DNA of 64,000 nt from Gordonia westfalica (GTDB lineage: Bacteria; Actinomycetota; Actinomycetes; Mycobacteriales; Mycobacteriaceae): the NCBI RefSeq assembly GCF_900105725.1, contig NZ_FNLM01000036.1:310001-374000 (forward strand), read 5' to 3'. Shown here piece by piece: positions 50,421-61,865 of this stretch (positions are counted from its first letter, which is position 1; each line of letters opens with the position of its first letter). The notes beneath the pieces were generated by a model. That model saw nothing but the letters and a program-made list of their open reading frames with translations, was not told the origin of the DNA and made no database searches. The position numbers and the translations under genes are program-made.

Positions 50421-53210
50421 CTATCCCTGGTCGCCTCCCGCGACCGGCAGGACCGTGCCCGTGATGTACGACGCCTCATCCGACGCCAGGAAACAGATGG
50501 CCGCCGCCTGCTCGTCGAGCGTCCCGTAACGGTTCATCAACGACGACGCCTTCGTCTGGTCGATGTGGGCCTGGAACCACTGCGTCTCGACCTCGTTGCG
50601 CGGCTCGGGGGTGCCGCGGGAGATCCGGCGCGGCGGCGCCTCGGTGCCGCCCGGTGCGGCGGCGACCACCCGGATGCCGTCGTCGGCGTACTCCATCGCC
50701 AGCGACGCGGTCATCGCGTTGACGGCGCCCTTGGCGGCCGAGTACGGGATGCGATGGATTCCGCGCGTCGCGGCCGACGACACGTTGACGATCACCCCGC
50801 CGCCGTTGTCGATCATCGACGGCAGCACCGCCCGGCACGCATAGAGGGTGGTCATCAGGGACCGGTCGATCTCGGCGCGGATCTGGGTGTCGGTGAACTC
50901 GGTGAACGGCTTGAAGTTGATCGCCCCGCCGACATTGTTGATGAGGACGTCGACGCGGCCATAGGAGGAGACGGCCCGTCGGACCACGGACTCGGCGCCG
51001 TCGTAGGTCTCGAGGTCCGCGATGGCCGACACCGCGCCGGGACCCGTCGACTCGAGATCGCGGGCGACCTCCTCGACGAGGTCCGACCGGTCGGCCAGGA
51101 CGACCTTGCCACCCTCCGCGCTGATCCGGCGCGCGGCCTGCTCGCCGATACCCTGTGCGGCACCGGTGATCACCACGACCTTGCCGGCGAACCGACCGGG
51201 GGTGACGAAACGCGGACGGCGCGAGGCCATCTCGTCGGCCATCGCACGACGCATCGTCTGCTTGGAACGCTCGGCGTGCGCGGAGATCAGATCGCGCGCG
51301 GCGTCGTGGTCGCCGGACTCGAAGGCCGACACGATGTCGAGATGATCCTGCGCGCAGAGCGGGTGGCACCACGTCGCGTTGCGCAGCACCTCGGTCATCC
51401 GGCCTTTCACGCCGAGGGCCTTGTAGGCCTCGAGTAGATGGTCGTTGCCCGTCAGGGTGAACAGATAGTCGTGGAAGGCGGCGTTGGTCTCGGTGTACTG
51501 GGCGGCGTCGACGAACCGGTCGCCGTCGACATAGGGCACCGTGGCGTCGGCGAGCAGGCGGTAGCCGGTCAGCTGCTTGGTGTCCAGGCGGCCGAAGGTC
51601 AGTTCCAGCGCGCCGAGTTCGAGAGCGGCACGCGCCTCGAACAGTGCGTCGGACTCGTGGATGGCCGGATGTTCCTCGCCGATCTGGTATCCCTGCGAAC
51701 CGACGACGGTCGGTGCGGTGGCGGGTTCGGGAGCTGTGTCGTCGGGGGTGCCGTCGACCTGAGCGGACGCGTGCAGTTGGGTGAGGTCCGACGCCGCGAA
51801 CATCTCCTGCCCGGCGATCGTGCGCAATGTCCCGGCGTGCGACACCGCCGGTCGGATCTCCCCGGCATCGGCGTCGAGGTCTGCGCCGCCGATCCCGCCG
51901 CGCCACATCTGCTGGCCCCCGATGCGCACCAGGGAGTCGTCGTCGGCGACGGCGGGTCGCGGACCGGACCATGCATCGAGCTCCGCGGCCGGCAGCGTCT
52001 CCTGTCCCGCGATCGCACGGGCGTCACCCGCGACCAGGATCGGGTCTTCCACGGCCGCAACGTCGGACGCCTCCGGCAGGACGACGTCCGTGGACTCGGC
52101 GACCTCTTCCTCGGTGGGCTCATTCACGGCGGACGGCTTCGCGGCCAGCGCGAACTTCTCGTAGTAGAAGCCGGTCGGTTCGATCCCCGCCTGCGCGACG
52201 TGCTTGCGTACGGCCTCGACCATGGGTGGCGGGCCGCAGAGGTAGATCGCGACGTCGCCGTCGTAGAGATGGGCCGGTTCGATCAGGCTCATCACGTAAC
52301 CCTTGTTGGCCGCGGAACTCGCCGGATCCGAGACGCAGTGGTCCCAGGTGAAGCCCGGCAACTTGTCGGCGAAGTACTCGATCTCGTCGATCGCGACCAG
52401 GTCGGTGTCGGTGGAGACACCGTAGATCAGGTGCACCTTCCGACGGCTGTTGTCGGCGTGCAGTTTCCGCAGCATCGACAGGATCGGGGCCAGCCCGGTG
52501 CCGCCGGCGAGCAACAGCACGGGGCGGGTGGCCTCGCGCAGGAAGAACGAGCCGTGCGGGCCGGTGAAGCCGATCTCCTCGCCCCGCGTGGCGCGGTCGG
52601 TCAGATACGTCGACATCGCGCCACCCGGGGTCAGCTTGATGAGGAAGACCAGTCGATCCTCGTGCGGACCGTTGGCGAAGGAGTACGACCGCCGGACCGG
52701 ATTCCCGTCGCCGTCATCGCTGCCCGGCACCTCGATGTTCACGTACTGGCCGGGAAGGAAGGCCAGTTGCCCGCGGTTCTCGATCCGGATCTCCAGGCGC
52801 ATCGTCGACTCCGAGAGCCGGTCGAGGCCGACGACGGTGCCGGTGAACCTCGAGGCCTGCGTCTTCGCGACATCCGAGGTGGCCGCGATCTGCAGCACCA
52901 GATCGGATTTCGGCTTCATGCAGCACGGCAGCGCGTAACCCTGTGCCGATTCGTCGTCGGAGAGCGCATCCTCGATGTAGACGCCGCCGTCGTAGTCGCC
53001 CGACTCGCAGAACGCCTTACACGTTCCGCAGGCACCGTCGCGACAGTCGAGCGGGATGTTGATGCGCTGCCGGTAGGAGGCGTCGGCGACGGTCTGATCC
53101 TCGCGGCAGGTCACGAATCGGGTGACCCCGTCCTCGAAGGACAGCGCCACCTGATGGGTGTTCTCGGTGCCGGCCGCGGTGCCGGCCTCTGCATCGGTGA
53201 TGACAGTCAT
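50421..53210 (-). CDS. benC-benD: Fusion: benzoate dioxygenase reductase (BenC) - FCD domain - dihydrodiol dehydrogenase (BenD)
   Basis: One uninterrupted 929-residue frame. Residues 20-105 are a plant-type 2Fe-2S ferredoxin (C56, C61, C64 and C96 or C97); 118-350 an FAD/NADH reductase (RRSYSFAN, GGTGLAPILSM, CGPPPM). Residues 355-505 are an acidic linker with repeats of R-x-I-[AG]-G-Q (398-404, 429-434, 463-469). Residues 515-655 are an all-helical FCD domain with the metal-type histidines H580, H623 and H645, and 669-929 an SDR (TGAAQGIG, NNVGG, Y823-x3-K827). It would reduce BenAB and oxidise the product diol to catechol. GntR regulators carry FCD domains, but no HTH is present. ATG 53210. 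Confidence 0.9.
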   Translation of the reverse strand: MTVITDAEAGTAAGTENTHQVALSFEDGVTRFVTCREDQTVADASYRQRINIPLDCRDGACGTCKAFCESGDYDGGVYIEDALSDDESAQGYALPCCMKPKSDLVLQIAATSDVAKTQASRFTGTVVGLDRLSESTMRLEIRIENRGQLAFLPGQYVNIEVPGSDDGDGNPVRRSYSFANGPHEDRLVFLIKLTPGGAMSTYLTDRATRGEEIGFTGPHGSFFLREATRPVLLLAGGTGLAPILSMLRKLHADNSRRKVHLIYGVSTDTDLVAIDEIEYFADKLPGFTWDHCVSDPASSAANKGYVMSLIEPAHLYDGDVAIYLCGPPPMVEAVRKHVAQAGIEPTGFYYEKFALAAKPSAVNEPTEEEVAESTDVVLPEASDVAAVEDPILVAGDARAIAGQETLPAAELDAWSGPRPAVADDDSLVRIGGQQMWRGGIGGADLDADAGEIRPAVSHAGTLRTIAGQEMFAASDLTQLHASAQVDGTPDDTAPEPATAPTVVGSQGYQIGEEHPAIHESDALFEARAALELGALELTFGRLDTKQLTGYRLLADATVPYVDGDRFVDAAQYTETNAAFHDYLFTLTGNDHLLEAYKALGVKGRMTEVLRNATWCHPLCAQDHLDIVSAFESGDHDAARDLISAHAERSKQTMRRAMADEMASRRPRFVTPGRFAGKVVVITGAAQGIGEQAARRISAEGGKVVLADRSDLVEEVARDLESTGPGAVSAIADLETYDGAESVVRRAVSSYGRVDVLINNVGGAINFKPFTEFTDTQIRAEIDRSLMTTLYACRAVLPSMIDNGGGVIVNVSSAATRGIHRIPYSAAKGAVNAMTASLAMEYADDGIRVVAAAPGGTEAPPRRISRGTPEPRNEVETQWFQAHIDQTKASSLMNRYGTLDEQAAAICFLASDEASYITGTVLPVAGGDQG

Positions 53211-53277
53211 GGACGGGATCCTCTTGATCTGTGTCTCGGCGGTTGGGTCTCGGCAGTCGGGTCCGAGAAATGGAGGG

Positions 53278-53823
53278 TCAGAAGTGGTACACGTCCACCA
53301 CGTGATGGATGTAGTCGTTCTTCAGCACGATCGTCTTGCGCCGGATCAGGGGCTGATCGCCGGAGAAGTCGATGGTGTAGAACGAGGTCCCGTAGTACGG
53401 GTCGACGGTGTTGTATCGGAAATACATGGTGTGCCAGTTGAATCGGACGTCGACGAGATCCCCACGACGTTCGATCACCTCGACATTGCTGATGTTGTGG
53501 CTCGTCCGCGGTTCGGGAAGCGAGGTCGCCGAGGACCTCTCGGTACGAATCCGGAACACCCGGTCCTCGAGGCCGCCCTTGTTGCCGTAGTAGATGAGCG
53601 AGATCTCGCGCTGCGGGTCCTCGGTCAGGCGATCGTTGTCGTCCCAGGAGGGCATCCAGTACACGACGTCGTCGGCATAGCAGTCGAGCCACTTCTCGAA
53701 CTCGCGGTCGTCGAGGTAGCGGGCCTCACGGTAGAGGAACTGCTCGATCATGTTCTGGGTGATCAGCTTTCCACCGGTACCGGCGTCGGTGCCCGTGGCG
53801 GGGTTGGTTTCTGCGGTGGTCAT
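53278..53823 (-). CDS. benB: Benzoate 1,2-dioxygenase, small (beta) subunit
   Basis: This 181-residue ring-hydroxylating dioxygenase beta subunit has the SnoaL-like fold: IEQFLYREARYLDDREFEKWLDCYADDVVYWMP, RTSHNISNVEVIERRGDLVDVRFNWHTMYFRYNTVDPYYG, ending IVLKNDYIHHVVDVYHF. It assembles with BenA into an A3B3 oxygenase and has no metal sites. ATG 53823 starts after a short N-terminal extension; the gene is 29 bp downstream of benA. Confidence 0.92.
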   Translation of the reverse strand: MTTAETNPATGTDAGTGGKLITQNMIEQFLYREARYLDDREFEKWLDCYADDVVYWMPSWDDNDRLTEDPQREISLIYYGNKGGLEDRVFRIRTERSSATSLPEPRTSHNISNVEVIERRGDLVDVRFNWHTMYFRYNTVDPYYGTSFYTIDFSGDQPLIRRKTIVLKNDYIHHVVDVYHF

Positions 53824-53852
53824 GATGTCCCTTCGATGAAATCGGCGCGGGC

Positions 53853-55235
53853 TCAGCGCTGCTCGGCGGTGGCCGCTTCTTCGGCGGCGACCGCGGCCCG
53901 CATCGTCTCCAGCCAGTAGCCGTGCTGCACGGGGTAGAGGCCCTCGTCCTCGTTCTTGACGCCCGCCGAGATGACGCCGGACATGCCGAGTGACTCGGCG
54001 ACCTCGTCCGGTCCGGTCAGCCAGTGCTCCGCCCCGCGGCTCATGTCGTTCCACGGCGCGGCCTGCGCTCGGAAGGTGAGCTGGCAGGAGCGGAACTCCT
54101 CGAGATCGTCGGGGGTGGCCATGCCCGAGGCGTTGAAGAAGTCCTCGTACTGGCGGATGCGATGGGCGCGAGCGGAATCACTCTCACCCTTGGGGGCGAT
54201 GCAGTAGATCGTGACCTCGGTCTTGTCCGGGGCGATCGGCCGGAAATGACGGATCTGCGTCGAGAACTGGTCCATCAGATACACATTCGGGTACAGGCAC
54301 AGGTTGCGCGAGCCCTTCACCATGAACTCGCCCTTGGCGTCGCCGTGGGTCTTCTTGAGCTCGTCCATCTGGTCCCACAGCGGGCGGTCCTGCGGATTGG
54401 CCGCCCAGGTCCACAGGCACAGGTGGCCGTTGGGGTACGACCAGTAGCCGCCGCCGGACTTGCCCCATCCGCCGGCGTCGAGCGCCTTGGTGTCGTTCTT
54501 GGACTCGCCGGTACCACGGCGCGACGTGGTGGCGGCGTAGTTCCAGTGGGTCGCGGTGACGTGGTAGCCGTCGGCGCCGTTCTCCGCCTGGACTTTCCAG
54601 TTGCCGTCATAGGTGTAGGTCGACGCACCGCGCAGGACCTCGAGGCCCTCGGGGGACTGGTCCACGAGCATGTCGATGACCAGCCGGGTGTCGCCGAGAT
54701 GGTCGTCGAGCGACTGCACGTCGTCGTTGAGGCTGCCGAACAGGAAGCCGCGGTAGCTGTCGAAGCGCGCCACCTTGGTCAGGTTGTGTGAGCCGTCGAC
54801 GTCGAAGGTGTCGGGGTAACCGGCGCCCTCGGGGTCCTTGACCTTCAGCAGGGTCCCGTCGTTGCGGAAGGTCCACCCGTGGAACGGGCAGGTGAGGGTC
54901 ATCCGGTTGTCGGTCTTGCGGCGGCAGATCATGGCGCCGCGGTGAGCGCAGGCGTTGATCAGGCAGTGCAGTTCGCCGCTCTTGTCCCGGGTGATGACCA
55001 CCGGCTGGCGGCCGATGTAGGTGGTGAAGTAGTCGCCGGGGTTGGGCACCTGGCTCTCGTGGGCCAGATAGATCCAGTTGCCCTCGAAGATGTGCTTCAT
55101 CTCCAGTTCGAAGATGTCCTCGTCGGTGAAGATCCGCCGGTTGGCCCGGTAGACGCCGGCCTCGCGGTCGTCGACGACCGCGTCGCCGAGGACAGAGTTC
55201 ACGTGGTGAAGATGTTCCGTTACGGACGCGGTCAT
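53853..55235 (-). CDS. benA: Benzoate 1,2-dioxygenase, large (alpha) subunit
   Basis: This 460-residue Rieske oxygenase has the Rieske cluster residues C96, H98, C116 and H119 ([10 protein letters not shown] ... TCPFHGW), and mononuclear iron ligands H225 and H230 with bridging Asp222 in [15 protein letters not shown]. It adds O2 to benzoate to form the 1,2-cis-diol. ATG 55235 has GGAGG seven bases upstream. It is the first gene of the ben operon, divergent from the LysR-cat operon. Confidence 0.93.
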   Translation of the reverse strand: MTASVTEHLHHVNSVLGDAVVDDREAGVYRANRRIFTDEDIFELEMKHIFEGNWIYLAHESQVPNPGDYFTTYIGRQPVVITRDKSGELHCLINACAHRGAMICRRKTDNRMTLTCPFHGWTFRNDGTLLKVKDPEGAGYPDTFDVDGSHNLTKVARFDSYRGFLFGSLNDDVQSLDDHLGDTRLVIDMLVDQSPEGLEVLRGASTYTYDGNWKVQAENGADGYHVTATHWNYAATTSRRGTGESKNDTKALDAGGWGKSGGGYWSYPNGHLCLWTWAANPQDRPLWDQMDELKKTHGDAKGEFMVKGSRNLCLYPNVYLMDQFSTQIRHFRPIAPDKTEVTIYCIAPKGESDSARAHRIRQYEDFFNASGMATPDDLEEFRSCQLTFRAQAAPWNDMSRGAEHWLTGPDEVAESLGMSGVISAGVKNEDEGLYPVQHGYWLETMRAAVAAEEAATAEQR

Positions 55236-55462
55236 GTGCTGTACCTCCAGATGTGGGCTGCTCTTTGCACTGTCGCACCGCGTGGCGCCGATCACACTAG
55301 GGCAATAGCCAGTCCTGACCAAGCATCGGATTCATAAACAGCGTCGATCAATGGACGCGGAGAATGTCTTTGTCTTGTATGTATCGGGGCTCTACCGTGG
55401 GATGGGTGGTCCCGGTCACAGTCGGTGATCGGTGACGGATCTCTACGAGAAAAGACGAGTTC

Positions 55463-56406
55463 ATGGAGCTGAGGCACCTGCGCTACTTCGCAGCCGTTGC
55501 CGAGACCTGCCATTTCGGTCAGGCCGCGGCGACCCTGCACGTGGCCCAGCCTGCGCTCTCCTACGCCATCCGCCAGCTCGAAGCCGAACTCGACGTCACA
55601 CTGCTCGTCCGCACCACCCGCCAGGTCTCGCTGACCCCGGCGGGCGCGTACCTGAAGGATCAGGCCGAGCGCATCCTGGCCGGCGTGGACGACGCCGTCG
55701 ACGGGGTGCGCCGGATAGCGGCCGGGCGGAGCGGCCTGGTGCGGCTCGGGCTCACCGGCATCGCCGCGTTCTCTCATCTGCCCCGGATCGCGCGGGTCGT
55801 CAAGCGCGAACTCCCGGACGTCGACCTCACCATCCGTTCCGACATGCTGACACCCGGGCAGTGCGATGCCCTGCGCACCGGCGCGATCGACCTCGGCGTC
55901 CTGCGTCCGCCGGCGATCGGGGAGGACATCGAGATCCGGGTGATCGACGACGAGCCGCTGGTGCTGGCCGTGTCGGTTGATCATCGGCTCGCGATCGAAC
56001 CCGTCGTATCGGTGGCGGATCTGCGCAGTGAACCGTTCGTCATGTACGACAGCCGGGATTCGGCGGTCAACGACGCTACGGTGAAGACCTGTCGCGCAGC
56101 GGGATTCGTTCCGCATCGGGCCCATCAGGCGTCCGGGACCGCAGTGCTGCTCGCCCTGGTGGCCGCAGGTCTCGGGGTAGCCGTACTTCCGGCGTCCGTG
56201 CGGGCCCTGCCCCTCGACGGGCTGGTCGTCCGCGACCTCGTCGACGCCGACACGGTCGAGTTGGCACTGGCCTGGCGAACCGGTGTCGACAACCCGGTCA
56301 TCAGCGCGGTGGCCGACGCCATCGCATCCGCCTTCGTATCCGGTCCGGCCGACGCCGGCCGGGACGACCTCAGCGCTCAGCTCAGCGCCCAGTTTGGAGA
56401 TGAAAG

Positions 56407-56410
<4 letters not shown>
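55463..56410 (+). CDS. catR: LysR-family regulator of catechol genes (CatR/CatM-like)
   Basis: This 315-residue LysR protein starts MELRHLRYFAAVAETCHFGQAAATLHVAQPALSYAIRQLE and has a substrate domain with VALLALVAAGLGVAVLP-type core (AVLLALVAAGLGVAVLPASV). It is the first gene of the catB-catA-catC operon; its stop overlaps the catB ATG (ATGA at 56407). Divergence from benA lets it control both directions. Expected effector: cis,cis-muconate. Many actinobacteria use an IclR-type CatR, so a LysR here is notable. The 227-bp promoter gap shows no clear operator. Confidence 0.82.
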
Positions 56411-58440
<2,030 letters not shown>

Positions 58441-58441
<1 letters not shown>

Positions 58442-58722
58442 TGCTGTTCCACGTTCGGATGGACGTCAACATCCCCGACGACCTCGACCCGGATGTCCGG
58501 GCCGAGACCGTCGCCCGGGAGAAGGCGTACTCACAGGATCTGCAGCGTTCCGGCAAGTGGCCGCACATCTGGCGCATCGTCGGCGAATACTCGAACTACT
58601 CGATCTTCGACGTCGAGTCCAACGACGAGCTGCACACGCTCCTGTCGGGTCTCCCGTTGTTCCCGTACATGGACATCAAGGTGACGCCGCTCGCGACACA
58701 TCCGTCGGACATCAAGGCCTGA
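58441..58722 (+). CDS. catC: Muconolactone delta-isomerase
   Basis: This 93-residue protein has MLFHVRMDVNIPDDLDPDVR, EKAYSQDLQRSGKWPHIWRIVGEYSNYSIFDVESNDELH and LPLFPYMDIKVTPLATHPSD, the full CatC family pattern. It forms a decamer and converts muconolactone to 3-oxoadipate enol-lactone. It is translationally coupled to catA (TGATG) and ends the cat operon. Confidence 0.94.
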
Positions 58723-58735
58723 CGCACACACGACC

Positions 58736-58766
58736 TGCCCCGCCGGCCTTACGCGTCGGCGGGGCA
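58736..58766. terminator. Hairpin terminator after catC
   Basis: TGCCCCGCCG (58736-58745) and CGGCGGGGCA (58757-58766) form a perfect 10-bp stem with an 11-base loop between the convergent catC and hydrolase genes. Confidence 0.75.
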
Positions 58767-58789
58767 CGTCGCGTTCAAGGGTGGCGAGC

Positions 58790-59683
58790 TCACGCCAGGT
58801 TGCGGTCCTCGCCGTCGATCAACACCGAAAGCATTGCGTCCCAATGTCGCAACGGCAGCAGGTGGCCTTCACCGGGGAAGACTGTGAGATCAGCGTCGGG
58901 TAGGTGGCGCGCCAGCCACTCGCCGTTGGACAGGGTCGTCATCGCGTCGTCGGCGCCGTACCAGAGGTGAACGGGCGCAGAGACGTCGGCGACCCGAAAA
59001 TCCCACGGGCCGACGAAGGCGACGTTGTCCCAAGCGATGGCGTCGGGCCCTCGATGCAGCGCTTCGGAAAACGACTCGAAGAGCATCCGCCGTACCGACA
59101 GATCCTCGATGACCGCGGCGTCGCTTGTACCCCACATCCAGTCGATCCAGGGCGCGGCGGGGTCGTTCCTAACCGACATCATCGCGGCGAGCATGTCCCG
59201 GTTGCCCTCGAGGAAGGTCTCGGCCGCCCGTCCGGGGTCTGCCGGCAGATGCGCGAGGGCTCGGCGGTCGTTGTCGGTCAGGAGCTCTCGAGCCCCGGGT
59301 ACGTCGAGCGCGGGTCCGGGGCCACCGGACACACCGACGCCGGTCACGCGGTCGGGCATCAGCGCTGCTGCGGCAAGCGCGAAGGGCCCGCCACCCGACC
59401 ACCCGAAGACGGCAAAGCGGTCGAGTCCGAGGCGGTCGGCCAGGGCCTCGACGTCGCGTGCCACTGGCGTGAGGCCGATTGGTGCGGGGTCCGACGCGCC
59501 GTATCCGGGGCGGTCGAAACTCACCACCCGGACGCCGTGTCGCTGGGCGATCTGATCGCCGAAAGCGGCCTCGAGACGGGAGCCCGGAGTCCCGTGGAAG
59601 TGTACGACGACAGGTCCGGTGGCCTCGCCGACGTCCCGCGCCGAGATCGATCGTCCCTCGATGTCCATCGTGAACTCCGTCAT
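58790..59683 (-). CDS. Alpha/beta hydrolase
   Basis: This 297-residue hydrolase has oxyanion HFHGTPGSRLEAAF, nucleophile Ser in VFGWSGGGPFALA, Asp in LWYGADDAMT and His in FPGEGHLLPLRHWD. It is cytosolic with no signal peptide. The HGTPGS start is common in uncharacterised actinobacterial hydrolases. It lies after the cat terminator on the opposite strand; nothing ties it to benzoate breakdown. Confidence 0.82.
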   Translation of the reverse strand: MTEFTMDIEGRSISARDVGEATGPVVVHFHGTPGSRLEAAFGDQIAQRHGVRVVSFDRPGYGASDPAPIGLTPVARDVEALADRLGLDRFAVFGWSGGGPFALAAAALMPDRVTGVGVSGGPGPALDVPGARELLTDNDRRALAHLPADPGRAAETFLEGNRDMLAAMMSVRNDPAAPWIDWMWGTSDAAVIEDLSVRRMLFESFSEALHRGPDAIAWDNVAFVGPWDFRVADVSAPVHLWYGADDAMTTLSNGEWLARHLPDADLTVFPGEGHLLPLRHWDAMLSVLIDGEDRNLA

Positions 59684-59705
59684 CGTGCGGAGCCTACGTG
59701 GAACG

Positions 59706-60881
59706 TCACGGTTCTGTACGTACCGTGAACATCGTGATCTCTGGCGGCGCGAGAACCCTCACGGGCGGACCCCACGCACCGGCGCCGCGCGTCGTGTACA
59801 GGACGGTGTTCCCGACCCGGTCGAGACCGGTCACCGACGGCTGTTGCAGCGGAACGAGATACCGGATCGGCCACATCTGCCCGCCATGGGTGTGGCCCGA
59901 GAACTGGAGATCGACGCCCAGCTCGGAGGCCTCGACGGCCTGTTTGGGCTGATGTGCCAGCAGGAGGACGAAGTCGTCGGGTGGCGAGCCCGCCAGGGCG
60001 GAGGGAAGATCCGGCTCGTAGGGTTCGGGTGCCGTGGCGTCGTGGATGCCGGCGAGCTGGATGGTGGCGCCGTCTACCGTCAGCGGGATCCGCGAGTTCC
60101 GCAGGGTCCGTACGTCGTAGAACTCCCAGGCGTCGAGCCAGCGGCCGCCGTCGTCGGAGTAGTACTCGTGATTACCGCTGACGCCGAACATCCCGAGGGG
60201 TGCGCGGAGATCGGTGAGCGGTTCCAGGGTGTCGCGGACGTAGGGGATCTTGCCGTCGGTGAGGTCTCCGACGAGGAGCACCAGATCCGGGTTCTGCGCG
60301 TTGACCTCGTCGACGATGCGCCGGGTGAACGAGGCGTCGCGCGCGGGCCCGAGGTGGAGGTCGGAGACCACGGCGATACGGAGTCCGTCGAACTGTGCGG
60401 GCAGGTTGTCGAACGCCGCGCTGACCTCGATCACCTGCGGACGGGAGGCCTCGAACACGCCGTAACCGGTGACTCCGAGCGCCACGACGACCACGGCGGC
60501 AGTTGCGATCCGCAGACGACGCAGTCGGCGTTCGGCCGCGTCGATTGTCTCGTCGGTCCCGGTCCGGCGGCGTCGAATCCGCCGAATCATGTTCGCGCCG
60601 AACGAGATCAGCCCGACGATAGCTAGCCCGAGGAACAGGTAGAAGACCGCGCCGATCCAGATCAGGCCGACGGTGCCGATCGGTCGCGCCCACGACGGGT
60701 CCAGCGACCGGCCGCTGGCGAACCCTACGACCGCCAAGGCCCACATGACCGTGAGCGCGACATCGGCGACGCCCGACCACGGGCGGGGGAGGTCGGTTGC
60801 GCGGACGATCCGGCGGTGCAGCCAGAACGTGATCAGACCGAAGAAGACCGCCGGAACCAGCACGGCCAGGAACAGCGCCAC
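59706..60881 (-). CDS. Membrane-anchored metallophosphoesterase
   Basis: This 391-residue protein has four N-terminal hydrophobic segments (starting VALFLAVLVPAVFFGLITFWL, then about residues 35-60, 65-95, 125-145), then a calcineurin-like phosphoesterase domain with metal motifs VVSDLHLG, LVGDLTDG, GVSGNHEYY, LLAHQP and SGHTHGGQ. It resembles the YkuE/YaeI group. I start at GTG 60881 with AGGGGG upstream; ATG 60935 is in frame but lacks a ribosome-binding site. Substrate unknown, possibly a lipid or UDP-sugar. Confidence 0.8.
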   Translation of the reverse strand: MALFLAVLVPAVFFGLITFWLHRRIVRATDLPRPWSGVADVALTVMWALAVVGFASGRSLDPSWARPIGTVGLIWIGAVFYLFLGLAIVGLISFGANMIRRIRRRRTGTDETIDAAERRLRRLRIATAAVVVVALGVTGYGVFEASRPQVIEVSAAFDNLPAQFDGLRIAVVSDLHLGPARDASFTRRIVDEVNAQNPDLVLLVGDLTDGKIPYVRDTLEPLTDLRAPLGMFGVSGNHEYYSDDGGRWLDAWEFYDVRTLRNSRIPLTVDGATIQLAGIHDATAPEPYEPDLPSALAGSPPDDFVLLLAHQPKQAVEASELGVDLQFSGHTHGGQMWPIRYLVPLQQPSVTGLDRVGNTVLYTTRGAGAWGPPVRVLAPPEITMFTVRTEP

Positions 60882-60998
60882 GAAAGGCCCCCTGTGAATC
60901 GCGGAGATTGTCCCGCAGGTGCCGGACCGCCCCATTCTCGCATCGCTGCCGACAGGCCTTCGCCGGGGTGTGGAGCGAGCGTCGATAGGCTGACCGAC

Positions 60999-61841
60999 AT
61001 GAGCGATGTACTGATCAACCCGCTCGACCTGGCCGAGATGTTGCTCGGGACGCCGCCCGTGGTGCTCGACGTGCGCTGGCAGCTCGGCGACTTCGACGGT
61101 CGCGAGGCCTACCGGGAAGGCCACATCCCCGGCGCGGTGTACGCCGACCTCGACTCCGAGCTCGCCGCGCCCCCGTCCGGGGCCGTCGGCGGTCGGCATC
61201 CGATCCCCTCGATCGAGGACCTCCAGGCCGCCGCGCGGAGCTGGGGGATCACCGACGGCGTCCCGGTCGTGGTCTACGACGACTCGGGCAACCTGGCCGC
61301 GGCCCGTGCATGGTGGTTGCTGCGCTGGGCGGGCATCGCCGACGTACGCCTGCTCGACGGCGGTCTCGCCGCCTGGCAAGCCGAGGGCCTGCGCACGACG
61401 ACCGGTGACGGTGGGCGCCCGCGTGCCGGAACGGTCACGCTGACCGGCGGGAACCTCCCGGTCGCCACGATCGACGACGTCGCGGCCGGCACCGCGACCC
61501 TGCTCGACGCGCGCGCCGGCGAGCGGTACCGCGGTGACGTCGAACCGGTCGATCCCCGCGCCGGGCACATCCCGGGCGCTCGCAGCGCACCGACCGTGGA
61601 CAACGTCGACGAGACCGGCCGGTTCCGGTCCGCGGACGACCTGCGCCGACGCTTCACCGATCTCGGCATCATCCCCGGGGACGGTCGCGAGGTGATCGTC
61701 TACTGCGGTTCCGGCATCAACGCGGCGCACGAGATCGCGGCACTCGCGATCGTCGGTGTCGGCGCGACGCTGTTCCCCGGCTCGTTCTCGCAGTGGTCAT
61801 CGGACCCGGACCGGCCGGTGACGCTGGGCAACCAGCCCTGA
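60999..61841 (+). CDS. Thiosulfate/3-mercaptopyruvate sulfurtransferase (two rhodanese domains)
   Basis: This 280-residue protein has two rhodanese domains: an inactive first (VVLDVRWQLGDFDGREAYREGHIPGAVYADLD) and a second ending in the active-site Cys loop VIVYCGSGINAA. The loop CGSGINA differs from the CRKGVT of thiosulfate and CGSGVTA of mercaptopyruvate enzymes, closer to the latter. ATG 60999 is the first start giving the full first domain. Confidence 0.88.
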   Translation: MSDVLINPLDLAEMLLGTPPVVLDVRWQLGDFDGREAYREGHIPGAVYADLDSELAAPPSGAVGGRHPIPSIEDLQAAARSWGITDGVPVVVYDDSGNLAAARAWWLLRWAGIADVRLLDGGLAAWQAEGLRTTTGDGGRPRAGTVTLTGGNLPVATIDDVAAGTATLLDARAGERYRGDVEPVDPRAGHIPGARSAPTVDNVDETGRFRSADDLRRRFTDLGIIPGDGREVIVYCGSGINAAHEIAALAIVGVGATLFPGSFSQWSSDPDRPVTLGNQP

Positions 61842-61865
61842 CCCGACCTGGCGGTGTCGTGTCGG

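Noticed and set aside
60882..61730. A 5' extension of the metallophosphoesterase to 674 residues
   Set aside because: The extra ~280 residues lie opposite the sulfurtransferase gene and have shadow-frame composition; the true start is at 60881 or 60935.
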